Made by a program: the position numbers and the translations under genes
In this document: positions 46,750 through 53,314 of the stretch, piece after piece
Position numbering within the stretch: the stretch's first letter is position 1
Layout of the letters: each line of letters starts with the position of its first letter
The notes under the pieces: model-generated
Told to the model about the DNA's origin: nothing
The model's database searches: none
The model's input: only the letters and a program-made list of their open reading frames with translations
DNA from: Flectobacillus longus
GTDB lineage: Bacteria > Bacteroidota > Bacteroidia > Cytophagales > Spirosomataceae
Direction: 5' to 3'
NCBI RefSeq assembly: GCF_030056705.1
Contig: NZ_JASHIC010000019.1
Coordinates: 99,107 to 163,106, forward strand
Length of the DNA stretch: 64,000 bases

Positions 46750-46778
46750 ATACGGTATCAATCTAACTGATACCGTAT
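46750..46778. terminator. Hairpin between the methylase-SymE block and the cargo pair
   Basis: A perfect 11-bp stem (46750-46760 with 46768-46778), 7-nt loop. It lies after the stop of the leftward gene at 46788; read leftward it runs into AATAAAATT rather than a pure T tract, so terminator activity is probable, not certain. Confidence 0.5.
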
Positions 46779-46787
46779 AACAACATC

Positions 46788-47363
46788 CTACTCAAACAAC
46801 CTTAACCCACCATCTTTACTCTCAATGGCATCCTTAGCTAAGTCTCGATAGGCCTCTTCGCTTAGCTGGGGTTCGTGTGGTTCTAGTTGGGTTCCTTCTT
46901 CGAAGAAGTGACCGAAGCCTCGCCCTAATCTTCTGCCTCGTTCGGTGTGTTTGTCCAGGGCGACGTCTGGGACTTGGATTCTTCTGAAGGGATGTGTGAG
47001 CCACGCCCAAATCAATGCCCAATCTATCAATCTACTCTTTTTGGCTCGACAGAGCTTGATTACTGCATGGGTTAGAAATAACCTTTGTGGCTCGTTCTTA
47101 TCGTCTTTCTTTTTGGCTTGTTCGCGATACATTTCGTATAAAGCCCAAATCTCGGATGAAATATGAGGTTCCGCCAGCCCTATATCTTCGCTTGACATTA
47201 TCCTGAGACGCTTAAAGCACCATTCGCCGTAACCGCTATCGTACAGCTCCACTGCCCAGAACAGTGCTTCACGTTCCAAGCCTCTTCTGATACATTTTTG
47301 GAGGGCAGATATTACTTCACTGCCCTCATAGCCTTTCTTGGTTGTTATTTTATGTTGACTCAT
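46788..47363 (-). CDS. Stand-alone RarA/MgsA C-terminal-like protein
   Basis: 191 residues without any ATPase domain. The segment SALQKCIRRGLEREALFWAV, then YGEWCFKRLRIMSSEDIGLA matches the helical tetramerisation region of RarA/MgsA (whose pattern is SALHKSIRGSD-AALYWLARM...RRL-R-ASEDIGLAD). WALIWAWLTHPFRR and RGRRLGRGFGHFFEEG follow. RarA acts at stalled replication forks with SSB. A phage-encoded C-terminal half could bind and modulate host RarA. ATGA overlap with the SymE-like gene. Confidence 0.6.
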   Translation of the reverse strand: MSQHKITTKKGYEGSEVISALQKCIRRGLEREALFWAVELYDSGYGEWCFKRLRIMSSEDIGLAEPHISSEIWALYEMYREQAKKKDDKNEPQRLFLTHAVIKLCRAKKSRLIDWALIWAWLTHPFRRIQVPDVALDKHTERGRRLGRGFGHFFEEGTQLEPHEPQLSEEAYRDLAKDAIESKDGGLRLFE

Positions 47364-47569
47364 ACTGTTGCAATCTTGATTAGGGCATGACCACCCTCTA
47401 ATTTTTCAAATGAAATGTTGACTATTTCGCCGATTTTGAAGCCTGCTTCTCTGAGATATTCGCCCGATATGACAATCTTGGGCACTCTAGTTTCTTTCCA
47501 ACGGCTTCGTACATATCGCCTAGAAATTTTGATATTTCTGGCTTTTTGGTTTAAATTTGAGCTGTTCAT
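47360..47569 (-). CDS. SymE-like/AbrB-like small protein
   Basis: 69 residues. ETRVPKIVISGEYLREAGFK followed by IGEIVNISF matches the SymE toxin domain (RVPxLRLSGxWLEEAGFxxG), an AbrB-type fold known as an SOS-induced RNase-like toxin in E. coli. The phage copy is short and lacks the N-terminal extension. Whether it is toxic, or a DNA-binding regulator of the phage, cannot be told. The leader shares CATTATTGT and TTTTACAGT words with two other phage genes. Confidence 0.55.
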   Translation of the reverse strand: MNSSNLNQKARNIKISRRYVRSRWKETRVPKIVISGEYLREAGFKIGEIVNISFEKLEGGHALIKIATV

Positions 47570-47594
47570 TATTGTAATGTATTTTACAGTAATT

Positions 47595-47623
47595 AAAAGC
47601 CCAAGCTCGTCCCTTGGGCTTTT
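47595..47623. terminator. Terminator after the two small phage genes
   Basis: A perfect 11-bp stem (47595-47605 with 47613-47623) and 7-nt loop, with A and T tracts. It lies just beyond the stop at 47630 and upstream of the SymE-like gene. Confidence 0.75.
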
Positions 47624-47629
47624 TGATTT

Positions 47630-47794
47630 TTAGAATAGTGTTGTTTGTTCGTCCTTTTTAAAAAGTGGCAAATCGCTGGTACGTTTCTGCTCTGATTTGC
47701 GCTTGGTTACTTTAACTTGATAATTACCCACAAGCTCCAGGAATAACTTTTGCTCTGCTGGTGACATTTTTTCGAAATCTCTGCGCTTCATCAT
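47630..47794 (-). CDS. Small phage protein ending in a clamp-binding-like motif
   Basis: 54 residues, starting MMKRRDFEKMSPAEQKLFLE and ending FKKDEQTTLF. The extreme C-terminal QTTLF fits the QxxLF sliding-clamp-binding motif. The ATG overlaps the TGA of the preceding gene and is preceded by a perfect Shine-Dalgarno sequence AAAGGAGGT at 47800-47808 with 5-nt spacing, which is rare in Bacteroidota. The product is Lys/Glu-rich and soluble. Confidence 0.6.
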   Translation of the reverse strand: MMKRRDFEKMSPAEQKLFLELVGNYQVKVTKRKSEQKRTSDLPLFKKDEQTTLF

Positions 47795-47967
47795 TTTCTA
47801 CCTCCTTTCATCGATTTGTAAACTTGAGATTCGGTAAGTAGATTTTTGGCGATTTGCCAACTTACTTTTAAGGATAGCGAAAAGCTGATTAGCCCATCTC
47901 TAAATAGTTTCCAAGCTCGCTTCATTAGCTTCTGGAAGTCGTACGTTTTACTGTCTTTTTTGTTCAT
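47791..47967 (-). CDS. Small phage protein
   Basis: 58 residues: MNKKDSKTYDFQKLMKRAWK, LFRDGLISFSLSLKVSWQIA, ending SMKGGRK. It is basic and amphipathic, of a type common in Bacteroidota phage genomes. It follows the conserved leader at 47968-48033 and overlaps the next gene's start codon. Function unknown. Confidence 0.55.
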   Translation of the reverse strand: MNKKDSKTYDFQKLMKRAWKLFRDGLISFSLSLKVSWQIAKNLLTESQVYKSMKGGRK

Positions 47968-48033
47968 TATTGTATTGATTATCAGTTAATTATATTGTTT
48001 TAACTGATGTAAATTTCTCCCGACAGAACGGAT
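47968..48033 (-). promoter_or_regulatory. Conserved leader/promoter block, copy 1
   Basis: Read leftward it holds ATCCGTTCTGTCGGGAGA (48016-48033), then a 9-bp inverted repeat (48000-48008 with 47981-47989), then ACAATA and the ATG. The 18-bp block and overall layout recur at 49598-49663, but the inverted repeat differs in sequence. Could be a phage-specific promoter plus operator, or an RNA leader. Confidence 0.5.
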
Positions 48034-48086
48034 TTAAAAAGCGTTTTCCTATTTATTTTTAAAATAAAACACTGATTTTCAGGTAC

Positions 48087-48863
48087 TTAGAAAAGGCTCA
48101 TTTGCCCGTTGTTCAAAACCTTCGCTTCAGTTTTCGCTGGTACAAATTCGCCTCTAGGTGCTGCCTTGGTTTGGGCTTTAGTCGGTTTTACATAAAAGTA
48201 ACTATCCTCGAATTTTTCAATTTTTATCAAGGTTGGATGCCCTATGCTGTTGAGGTAGGTATTGATTTTGTAGCCAAAGCGCCATTCGTAGGCAATAGAA
48301 TCCATACACGAAACTTCACCCACACAGCCATGTACTAGCATATTGATTGCCGACATTTTAGTACAAATCGGGTCGATGTCTGCACCGAATTGAAAATTCC
48401 CTGGAGCTTTAGCGTGTGAGGCAACCAACATCCTCCCTGAGCCACAACATGGATCCAGTACTTTTTTCCCTTGCCCTTTGGAATGTGTTTGTTCGAACAT
48501 CACCATTAAATCCACGATGGAGGGAGGTGTAAAGAATTGTCCCATCGCTGAGGACTTCCATCGGCTTGCTATGGTTTCATAAATAATGCCCAGAGTATCG
48601 TACCAGTCGGTATCAGAATGAATACAACCATATTGGCAGGACATATAGGCTTGAAGTAGCTCTTTGAATAGTTTATATTCTGCACCGTATTTCTTTTGTA
48701 GGCGGTTGGCCAATTCTTTGTCGCCAGTGGTGAGAAAACACGCTATGGTAAAATCTAAAAAATCACTAAAAACTTCGTTGTAGCTACTGTGACGGTAGGC
48801 AATTTTGTCGAGTATTTCCGCAAACTCCTTGAGTTCTTTAGGAACGTCTTGAATGAGGCTCAT
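48087..48863 (-). CDS. N-6 adenine DNA methylase-like protein lacking an obvious NPPY/F motif
   Basis: 258 residues from MSLIQDVPKEL; the TTG six bases upstream is less likely. Type I methylase-like features: helical N-terminal part, GQFFTPPSIVDLMV, and the SAM-binding motif VLDPCCGSGRML (about 134-145) with FGADIDPICTKMSAINM after it. Where the catalytic (N/D)PP(Y/F) is expected, only MDSIAYEWRFGYKINTYLNS is seen, so methylation activity is doubtful. The extreme C-terminus GQMSLF resembles a sliding-clamp-binding motif. Its ATG lies 8 bases after a terminator hairpin. Confidence 0.75.
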   Translation of the reverse strand: MSLIQDVPKELKEFAEILDKIAYRHSSYNEVFSDFLDFTIACFLTTGDKELANRLQKKYGAEYKLFKELLQAYMSCQYGCIHSDTDWYDTLGIIYETIASRWKSSAMGQFFTPPSIVDLMVMFEQTHSKGQGKKVLDPCCGSGRMLVASHAKAPGNFQFGADIDPICTKMSAINMLVHGCVGEVSCMDSIAYEWRFGYKINTYLNSIGHPTLIKIEKFEDSYFYVKPTKAQTKAAPRGEFVPAKTEAKVLNNGQMSLF

Positions 48864-48870
48864 GGTCAAT

Positions 48871-48897
48871 AAAAAAGCCCCTCGGTCGAGGGGCTTT
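48871..48897 (-). terminator. Strong terminator before the methylase-like gene
   Basis: AAAGCCCCTCG (48874-48884) pairs with 48887-48897 with a 2-nt loop; read leftward it runs into a six-T tract. It ends the transcript of the 231-residue gene, whose stop is at 48902, and abuts the start of the methylase-like gene, so it may act as an attenuator. Confidence 0.8.
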
Positions 48898-48901
48898 GGT
48901 C

Positions 48902-49597
48902 TTAGAATGGTACGTCTTCGGTTTGGATGGTTTGTGTAAAAGTGTTGGCTTTAATCAGGTGCTCTGCGTAGTAGTCTTTAAGCGCAAAGGATGTGAGTTC
49001 TTTAAAACGATTTTCTAGGGCTCTAACTTTCTGTGCCGCTGGTGAGCTGTAGGTATTACGACGATAGGTTCTGACAAACTCGATTACATCATCTATGGTA
49101 ATTTCAAGCTCGTACAGATGGTTCATTTCTTGGATTTGAACATCGAGGTTTAAACCTTCTTTATTGAACCATGACTTTGATACATCGGCTAACCAATTCT
49201 TATCGCCCCAACGTTCGAAATCAGTTTTAGGGAATGGTTTTAAATGCTCGTTGATAACGCTGTTTTTATCGAGCCAAGCATTTTCCTCAGTTTTGGCAGA
49301 TTGCCAGAGCTGGGCAATTTCAAGAGGGTTTTGAGAATGTTCGAACAAATAATCCGCTAATTGTTCTTGTGACATTAAATCACTGATTTCGGTAGTAAGG
49401 TAGGAGAGGTGCGAAACAGAGTAGATGTTCATGGTAGCGCAAATCAATTTATCGAGGGTATTGATGTGCATTTTGCGTCCTACCTGTGTGGCCCAGGCTT
49501 TGTATTCCGCTTCGGTTTTTCCCGTGTTTTGGATGTAGCGCTCAAGGTTAGTTTGAACCTTTGATTTGTCTTTGATTTCCGTCGTCTGAGAGTTCAT
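48902..49597 (-). CDS. Phage protein with an SSB-like acidic C-terminal tail
   Basis: 231 residues, mostly helical, no OB fold recognised, so it is not SSB itself. It ends QTIQTEDVPF, which resembles the SSB C-terminal tip (acidic residues then I/V-P-F) that recruits replication and repair proteins. QNTGKTEAEYKAWATQVGRK and RRNTYSSPAAQKVRALENRF lie inside. It is preceded by the second conserved leader block and followed by a strong terminator. A role at the host or phage replisome is inferred only from the tail. Confidence 0.55.
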   Translation of the reverse strand: MNSQTTEIKDKSKVQTNLERYIQNTGKTEAEYKAWATQVGRKMHINTLDKLICATMNIYSVSHLSYLTTEISDLMSQEQLADYLFEHSQNPLEIAQLWQSAKTEENAWLDKNSVINEHLKPFPKTDFERWGDKNWLADVSKSWFNKEGLNLDVQIQEMNHLYELEITIDDVIEFVRTYRRNTYSSPAAQKVRALENRFKELTSFALKDYYAEHLIKANTFTQTIQTEDVPF

Positions 49598-49663
49598 TAT
49601 TGTGTGATTTTACAGTTAATTGTTTGATTTATTGTACTGTAAAAATCTCCCGACAGAACGGAT
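49598..49663 (-). promoter_or_regulatory. Conserved leader/promoter block, copy 2
   Basis: Read leftward: ATCCGTTCTGTCGGGAGA (49646-49663), a 9-bp inverted repeat TTTTACAGT/ACTGTAAAA (49608-49616 with 49636-49644), then ACAATA-ATG. It starts 14 bases after a terminator, so the promoter of the 231-residue gene must lie within or next to it. Confidence 0.5.
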
Positions 49664-49677
49664 AACAGAAAAAAAAA

Positions 49678-49698
49678 GCCTGCTAATATGGCAGGCTG
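49678..49698 (-). terminator. Terminator of the trypsin-like gene
   Basis: A 7-bp stem AGCCTGC (49678-49684) with 49692-49698; read leftward it runs into nine or more T. 25 bp past the stop at 49723. Confidence 0.8.
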
Positions 49699-49722
49699 AG
49701 GCAGTTATTTTGGCAAGGAAAA

Positions 49723-50505
49723 CTAAATAAAGTTCTGTAACTCTTTTTTAGAAAAAGCATATCCAATACCAACATTTGATGATCTTTCAACCTCGCTGGA
49801 TAGAAGGTCGATTTGAGACTGGATTACTTTAAAGGCATTTATCGGGTCTATCCCATTTATATACACACCACCCGACATATTCGATTTGCCAAGGTCAGAA
49901 ATATTTTGGAGTAAATTTTGTTTCAGCGTTCTGAACTGCCCTGATAAACCTGTGTTTTTACGAGTTATAATTCCAACAACAGTATCAGTATCAAAATCTA
50001 TCAATGGACCTCCAGAATTTCCTGAATTCACTGAAGCGTCGAGTTGAATATACTCAACAGAGTTTTTTATATAACTGGAAGAAATATAACCAGTATGAAT
50101 AGTTAGGTTTTCTTGCATTAAAGGGTAACCTAAAAAATATATACTACTACCAATTTTAACTGCTTGATTAGTTGGAGCTATTGCTAAGCCTGGTATATTA
50201 CAAAAAGGTGTTCCTTCTAAATTTAAGATAGCATAATCCCATAAATTTTCAGGAGAGCCACCAATTAACATTGATTCCCACTCATGCTTACTAAATGAAT
50301 GAACGTTATCTTTAGAATGAGAATCTGCTTTAACAAAAGAGACCTCTATTCTATCAGAGTTCAAAGGAAAATAAACATGGTTATTTGTAACTAAGTGTTC
50401 TTTGAGCTTAAAACCTGTACCTGTTCCAATGAGCGTACCGTCCTTATAATGGGCTATTCGACATATAGATTGATACGATATTTTCCATTTGAATTGTAGA
50501 TCCAT
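49723..50505 (-). CDS. Trypsin-like serine protease
   Basis: 260 residues with the chymotrypsin-fold catalytic triad: His43 (LVTNNHV), Asp90 (NLWDYAIL) and Ser164 (VNSGNSGGPL). No signal peptide is seen, so it should act in the cytoplasm. A C-terminal ~60-residue extension follows the protease domain. It has its own terminator and is AT-rich relative to neighbours: a cargo-like gene. Such stand-alone proteases occur in bacterial defence systems and as DegP-like housekeeping enzymes; which applies here is unknown. Confidence 0.82.
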   Translation of the reverse strand: MDLQFKWKISYQSICRIAHYKDGTLIGTGTGFKLKEHLVTNNHVYFPLNSDRIEVSFVKADSHSKDNVHSFSKHEWESMLIGGSPENLWDYAILNLEGTPFCNIPGLAIAPTNQAVKIGSSIYFLGYPLMQENLTIHTGYISSSYIKNSVEYIQLDASVNSGNSGGPLIDFDTDTVVGIITRKNTGLSGQFRTLKQNLLQNISDLGKSNMSGGVYINGIDPINAFKVIQSQIDLLSSEVERSSNVGIGYAFSKKELQNFI

Positions 50506-50532
50506 AATTATTAAAGAATTGAATTTTAAAGA

Positions 50533-51264
50533 TTAAAACGGTAATTTCAAACTCTTTTGATATTCATGTCCTTTACCAGGACTTTTTCTTAAAGTAACTA
50601 TTTCTTTTCCAAAAACCCTTTGTAAGTACTCGAAATCCTTTTTTTCGGCATCGATGTTCCTGAATTCTGCCAAACCACCTCTATTGACAAAGGTATCCTG
50701 CTGGGCAAAATAAAAACGGTTGTCCTTATATGCCCCACGGTGGTAGTAAGCATTGAGACAGGAGATCCAATAATCTTCGTTACAGATGATATCAGGATTG
50801 TACCAAAGTTTTGAGCCACTTAACACGCCATGTGCACAACCTGTAAAATAGCCTTTGAGCTGAATTGGATTAAACGGGTCAAAAGCGATAGGGCTTGGAG
50901 CGTTGGAAAACCCAAACAAATAAAACCCAGCTTCTCGACAAGCTTGGGCAGTTGTTTGGATAATTTCATAGGCCGTTTCAGGTTCTACATTGGTTTTCTC
51001 ACCCTTTTCACTGTACACTCTACGCATGGCCTTTATATCATCATCGAGCATAAAGACGCTGCCAAAGTGTTTGATAATCCAGTCTCGTTTGAGTGCCAGA
51101 CCCTTTACCGAATCAGGATGGGTAACTATTTCGGTGTTGGGGTGGTGTTCTTGATAGAGCTCTTTTTGAGATGCTTCTACGCATAAAATCGTATTGGCTA
51201 CAGCCTTGTGAGTCAATACACGTTCCCAGCGTTTGTGGGAGGGGATAACCACTTTTACTTCCAT
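50533..51264 (-). CDS. Glycosyltransferase-like protein (TAGT-type), possible DNA-modification enzyme
   Basis: 243 residues. MEVKVVIPSHKRWERV at the N-terminus and the acidic motif SVFMLDDDIKAMRRVY (about 68-83) fit a GT-A fold nucleotide-sugar transferase resembling TET-associated glycosyltransferases of phages. CNEDYWISCLNAY and HRGAYKDNRFYFAQQDTFVN lie further on. Overlaps the ParB-like gene by 10 bp. Together they suggest modification of phage DNA, though no TET or base-synthesis enzyme is in the window; a protein or glycan acceptor is also possible. Confidence 0.55.
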   Translation of the reverse strand: MEVKVVIPSHKRWERVLTHKAVANTILCVEASQKELYQEHHPNTEIVTHPDSVKGLALKRDWIIKHFGSVFMLDDDIKAMRRVYSEKGEKTNVEPETAYEIIQTTAQACREAGFYLFGFSNAPSPIAFDPFNPIQLKGYFTGCAHGVLSGSKLWYNPDIICNEDYWISCLNAYYHRGAYKDNRFYFAQQDTFVNRGGLAEFRNIDAEKKDFEYLQRVFGKEIVTLRKSPGKGHEYQKSLKLPF

Positions 51265-51875
51265 AGCTCAATCACTTTTTTAGCGTCCAACACATGACTT
51301 ACCCCTACGTTTGAGCTTTTATAGCATTGCATCCTATCGATGCCGAAACGTTCCGCCAAAAAGTTTTCATCGATTTCGTTGGTACAGACAATCACAAAAG
51401 CGGTGTACTTTTCTGACATTTTCTGTACGATAGGAAGTTCGGGTTTAGTATCAACAGTTGCCTCTTTTTCGTGAATTTTAGCGATGGCATCGAGTTGGAT
51501 ACCGTAGTCCTCAAGCTCCACTACCTCAGCAAAATGTTCTGCTAGCATTTCGCCCACAAAATCACCTTTAAGAGCATTCGAAATAATGTTATATTCCTTA
51601 TACTCCTGTTCCGTGAGCTTACGGTTTGGTTTACGAACATCGGCTAGCTCGTCGCCGAAGCCAGTGGCTATCTTTACCGAGTGACGCTGGTGACCAGCAA
51701 TAATCATATTATCGAAATCCAGTACAGGAATTTCGACATCGCCAAACTTTTCATAGCTTTCACGAAGCTTCTGTTTGGTCTTTACGGACATCTTACGAGG
51801 ATTATGCTCGTAAGGAATCATATCACTCCAAGCGATACGCTCTACGTGCCATTCTAGTTTTGTTGGTGTAGACAT
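51255..51875 (-). CDS. ParB/Srx-like N-terminal domain protein
   Basis: 206 residues. Residues about 10-95 form a ParB-like nuclease domain: DMIPYEHNPRKMSVKTKQKL, LDFDNMIIAGHQRHSVKIAT (box II with GHQR). The C-terminal half (YTAFVIVCTNEIDENFLAER) is typical of phage ParB-like proteins linked to methylases and glycosyltransferases. It may bind CTP or DNA; partition is less likely than a DNA-modification accessory role. Coupled to the TAGT-like gene. Confidence 0.75.
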   Translation of the reverse strand: MSTPTKLEWHVERIAWSDMIPYEHNPRKMSVKTKQKLRESYEKFGDVEIPVLDFDNMIIAGHQRHSVKIATGFGDELADVRKPNRKLTEQEYKEYNIISNALKGDFVGEMLAEHFAEVVELEDYGIQLDAIAKIHEKEATVDTKPELPIVQKMSEKYTAFVIVCTNEIDENFLAERFGIDRMQCYKSSNVGVSHVLDAKKVIELWK

Positions 51876-51889
51876 TTGATTATAATGAA

Positions 51890-52396
51890 TTAGAATAAAT
51901 TTATATTGTCAATTAAGATTCGTTCAAAATCTAAATTGAAGTTATACTCAATAACCACGTTAATTAAGTCATTAATTGTTTGAATAGGTTGATAATCCTG
52001 ATAGAACCTACTCATATCAACTTTGTTATCTTTGATGTAACGTCTAATGTCGATTTGAATTTCAGAGAAATCTGTAACACAAAGACTTGTGAAAATAAGC
52101 TCTGAGGTTTCTTCACACACAATCGTACAACTTGAGATAATTAAATTACCTAAAGAATACTTATACCTCCCTTTGTTTTCTATCCGAGAAAAGCCAAACA
52201 TTTTTAATATGTTATCTCGATTATAGTTATGGATATATAGAGGTCTGACAGAAGAACCAGAAACGCTCAGATGACCACTACCATCTAGTAGTTCGATTGT
52301 TATAAATTGTCTATTTTCAAATATTTCAACTAATCTAACTAGTTGAAATCCCTTTAGTGAATGAATATAAATAACATAATCGCCTAATTGTATCAT
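51890..52396 (-). CDS. Hypothetical phage protein
   Basis: 168 residues. An N-terminal SH3/KOW-like beta segment (LGDYVIYIHSLKGFQLVRLV) and IHNYNRDNILKMFGFSRI recall a common Bacteroidota protein type that begins with LRIGNYV and has an LLKLGFEK-like segment. It ends LIDNINLF. AT-rich. Function unknown. Confidence 0.5.
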   Translation of the reverse strand: MIQLGDYVIYIHSLKGFQLVRLVEIFENRQFITIELLDGSGHLSVSGSSVRPLYIHNYNRDNILKMFGFSRIENKGRYKYSLGNLIISSCTIVCEETSELIFTSLCVTDFSEIQIDIRRYIKDNKVDMSRFYQDYQPIQTINDLINVVIEYNFNLDFERILIDNINLF

Positions 52397-52418
52397 TATA
52401 TCTTAGGGTTTAAATAAT

Positions 52419-53072
52419 TTAAGTACATATTTTATCCAACTCCTCCCTATAAATCAAAAGCTGCTTTTGCCACTCTATCATTTTTTGCTCTACTTTATGA
52501 AAGCGCACGTGCTTGGTGGGGTCGGCTATCTTTTTTTCTAGTTTAAGGATTTGGTCTCTGATTTGTTTACGCTTTTGTTGGAGTTCAAAGCGCTCAAGGT
52601 GCTCCGAGCTGCTTTGAACAGGTGCTTGAGGCTCTTGAGGTAAATACCCATTTCGCTCCAAGAATTTCTTTTTGTCCCATACATCCTCTACTTGTCTGCG
52701 CAATGTCAAGGCATTTTGCATTAAGCCGTACACATTTTGCTTTGAATCCTGTTGGTAGGCTGCCACCAGTTGGTTACTGGCAATAGCCTGTTCGTCACTA
52801 AGCTGCTTAGCTTGTTTGGTCAAAGCTGCTTGAGTTTCCTGATAAGACGTACCCACCAACGGAAGCACCTCCAAAGCTGCTCGCTTGGGAGCTTGAGTAA
52901 TTGGGTTTTGGGCAGTCTGTTCAGGTGGATATCCTTGCTTTGCCAATCTCAAAGTATTGAGATGGTCCGTAGCCTGGTCTATTTCGGACTGAGTACAGCG
53001 GTTTGCCTTGAATAAAGTTTTTTTGAGATTCAGTGCCAATTCGGCCTGCAAGATTTCGGTGTCAAGATTCAT
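52419..53072 (-). CDS. Coiled-coil phage protein
   Basis: 217 residues, rich in Gln, Lys and Glu, with two helical coiled-coil regions (about 1-50 and 155-215) around a Pro-rich linker (EPQAPVQSSSEHLE). Not recognised. It belongs to the same leftward group as the ParB-like and TAGT-like genes. Confidence 0.5.
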   Translation of the reverse strand: MNLDTEILQAELALNLKKTLFKANRCTQSEIDQATDHLNTLRLAKQGYPPEQTAQNPITQAPKRAALEVLPLVGTSYQETQAALTKQAKQLSDEQAIASNQLVAAYQQDSKQNVYGLMQNALTLRRQVEDVWDKKKFLERNGYLPQEPQAPVQSSSEHLERFELQQKRKQIRDQILKLEKKIADPTKHVRFHKVEQKMIEWQKQLLIYREELDKICT

Positions 53073-53092
53073 AGTATAGAAAGATAAAGTTC

Positions 53093-53314
53093 CTACTCAG
53101 ATAAACCACCGATAGCCTCTAAAAATTCGGTTATGACTTGGCGATAATATACAGCTTGATGGTCGGTAGTGGGGTCTATTAGGAAATGCTCAGATACAAC
53201 GTAGTTGTTTTTGGCTAGATAGGAAATAAGGGCTTCTTGGAGAGTAGATACCGAAACGCCACTATTTTCTAGGTGGTCTTTTAAACTATCAAAATGTTCT
53301 GGAGCAGGTATCAT
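53093..53314 (-). CDS. Small phage protein behind a structured leader
   Basis: 73 residues, acidic and helical (MIPAPEHFDSLKDHLENSGV ... FLEAIGGLSE). Not recognised. It is the first gene of a leftward operon whose promoter is at 53444-53473 and whose 125-nt leader can fold extensively; the AUG follows six U without a gap, so expression is probably controlled by that leader. Confidence 0.55.
   Translation of the reverse strand: MIPAPEHFDSLKDHLENSGVSVSTLQEALISYLAKNNYVVSEHFLIDPTTDHQAVYYRQVITEFLEAIGGLSE

Noticed and set aside
46834..47022. Arg/Pro/His-rich leftward frame inside the RarA-like gene
   Set aside because: Arg- and Thr-rich text typical of an out-of-frame reading; the enclosing frame has a family match.
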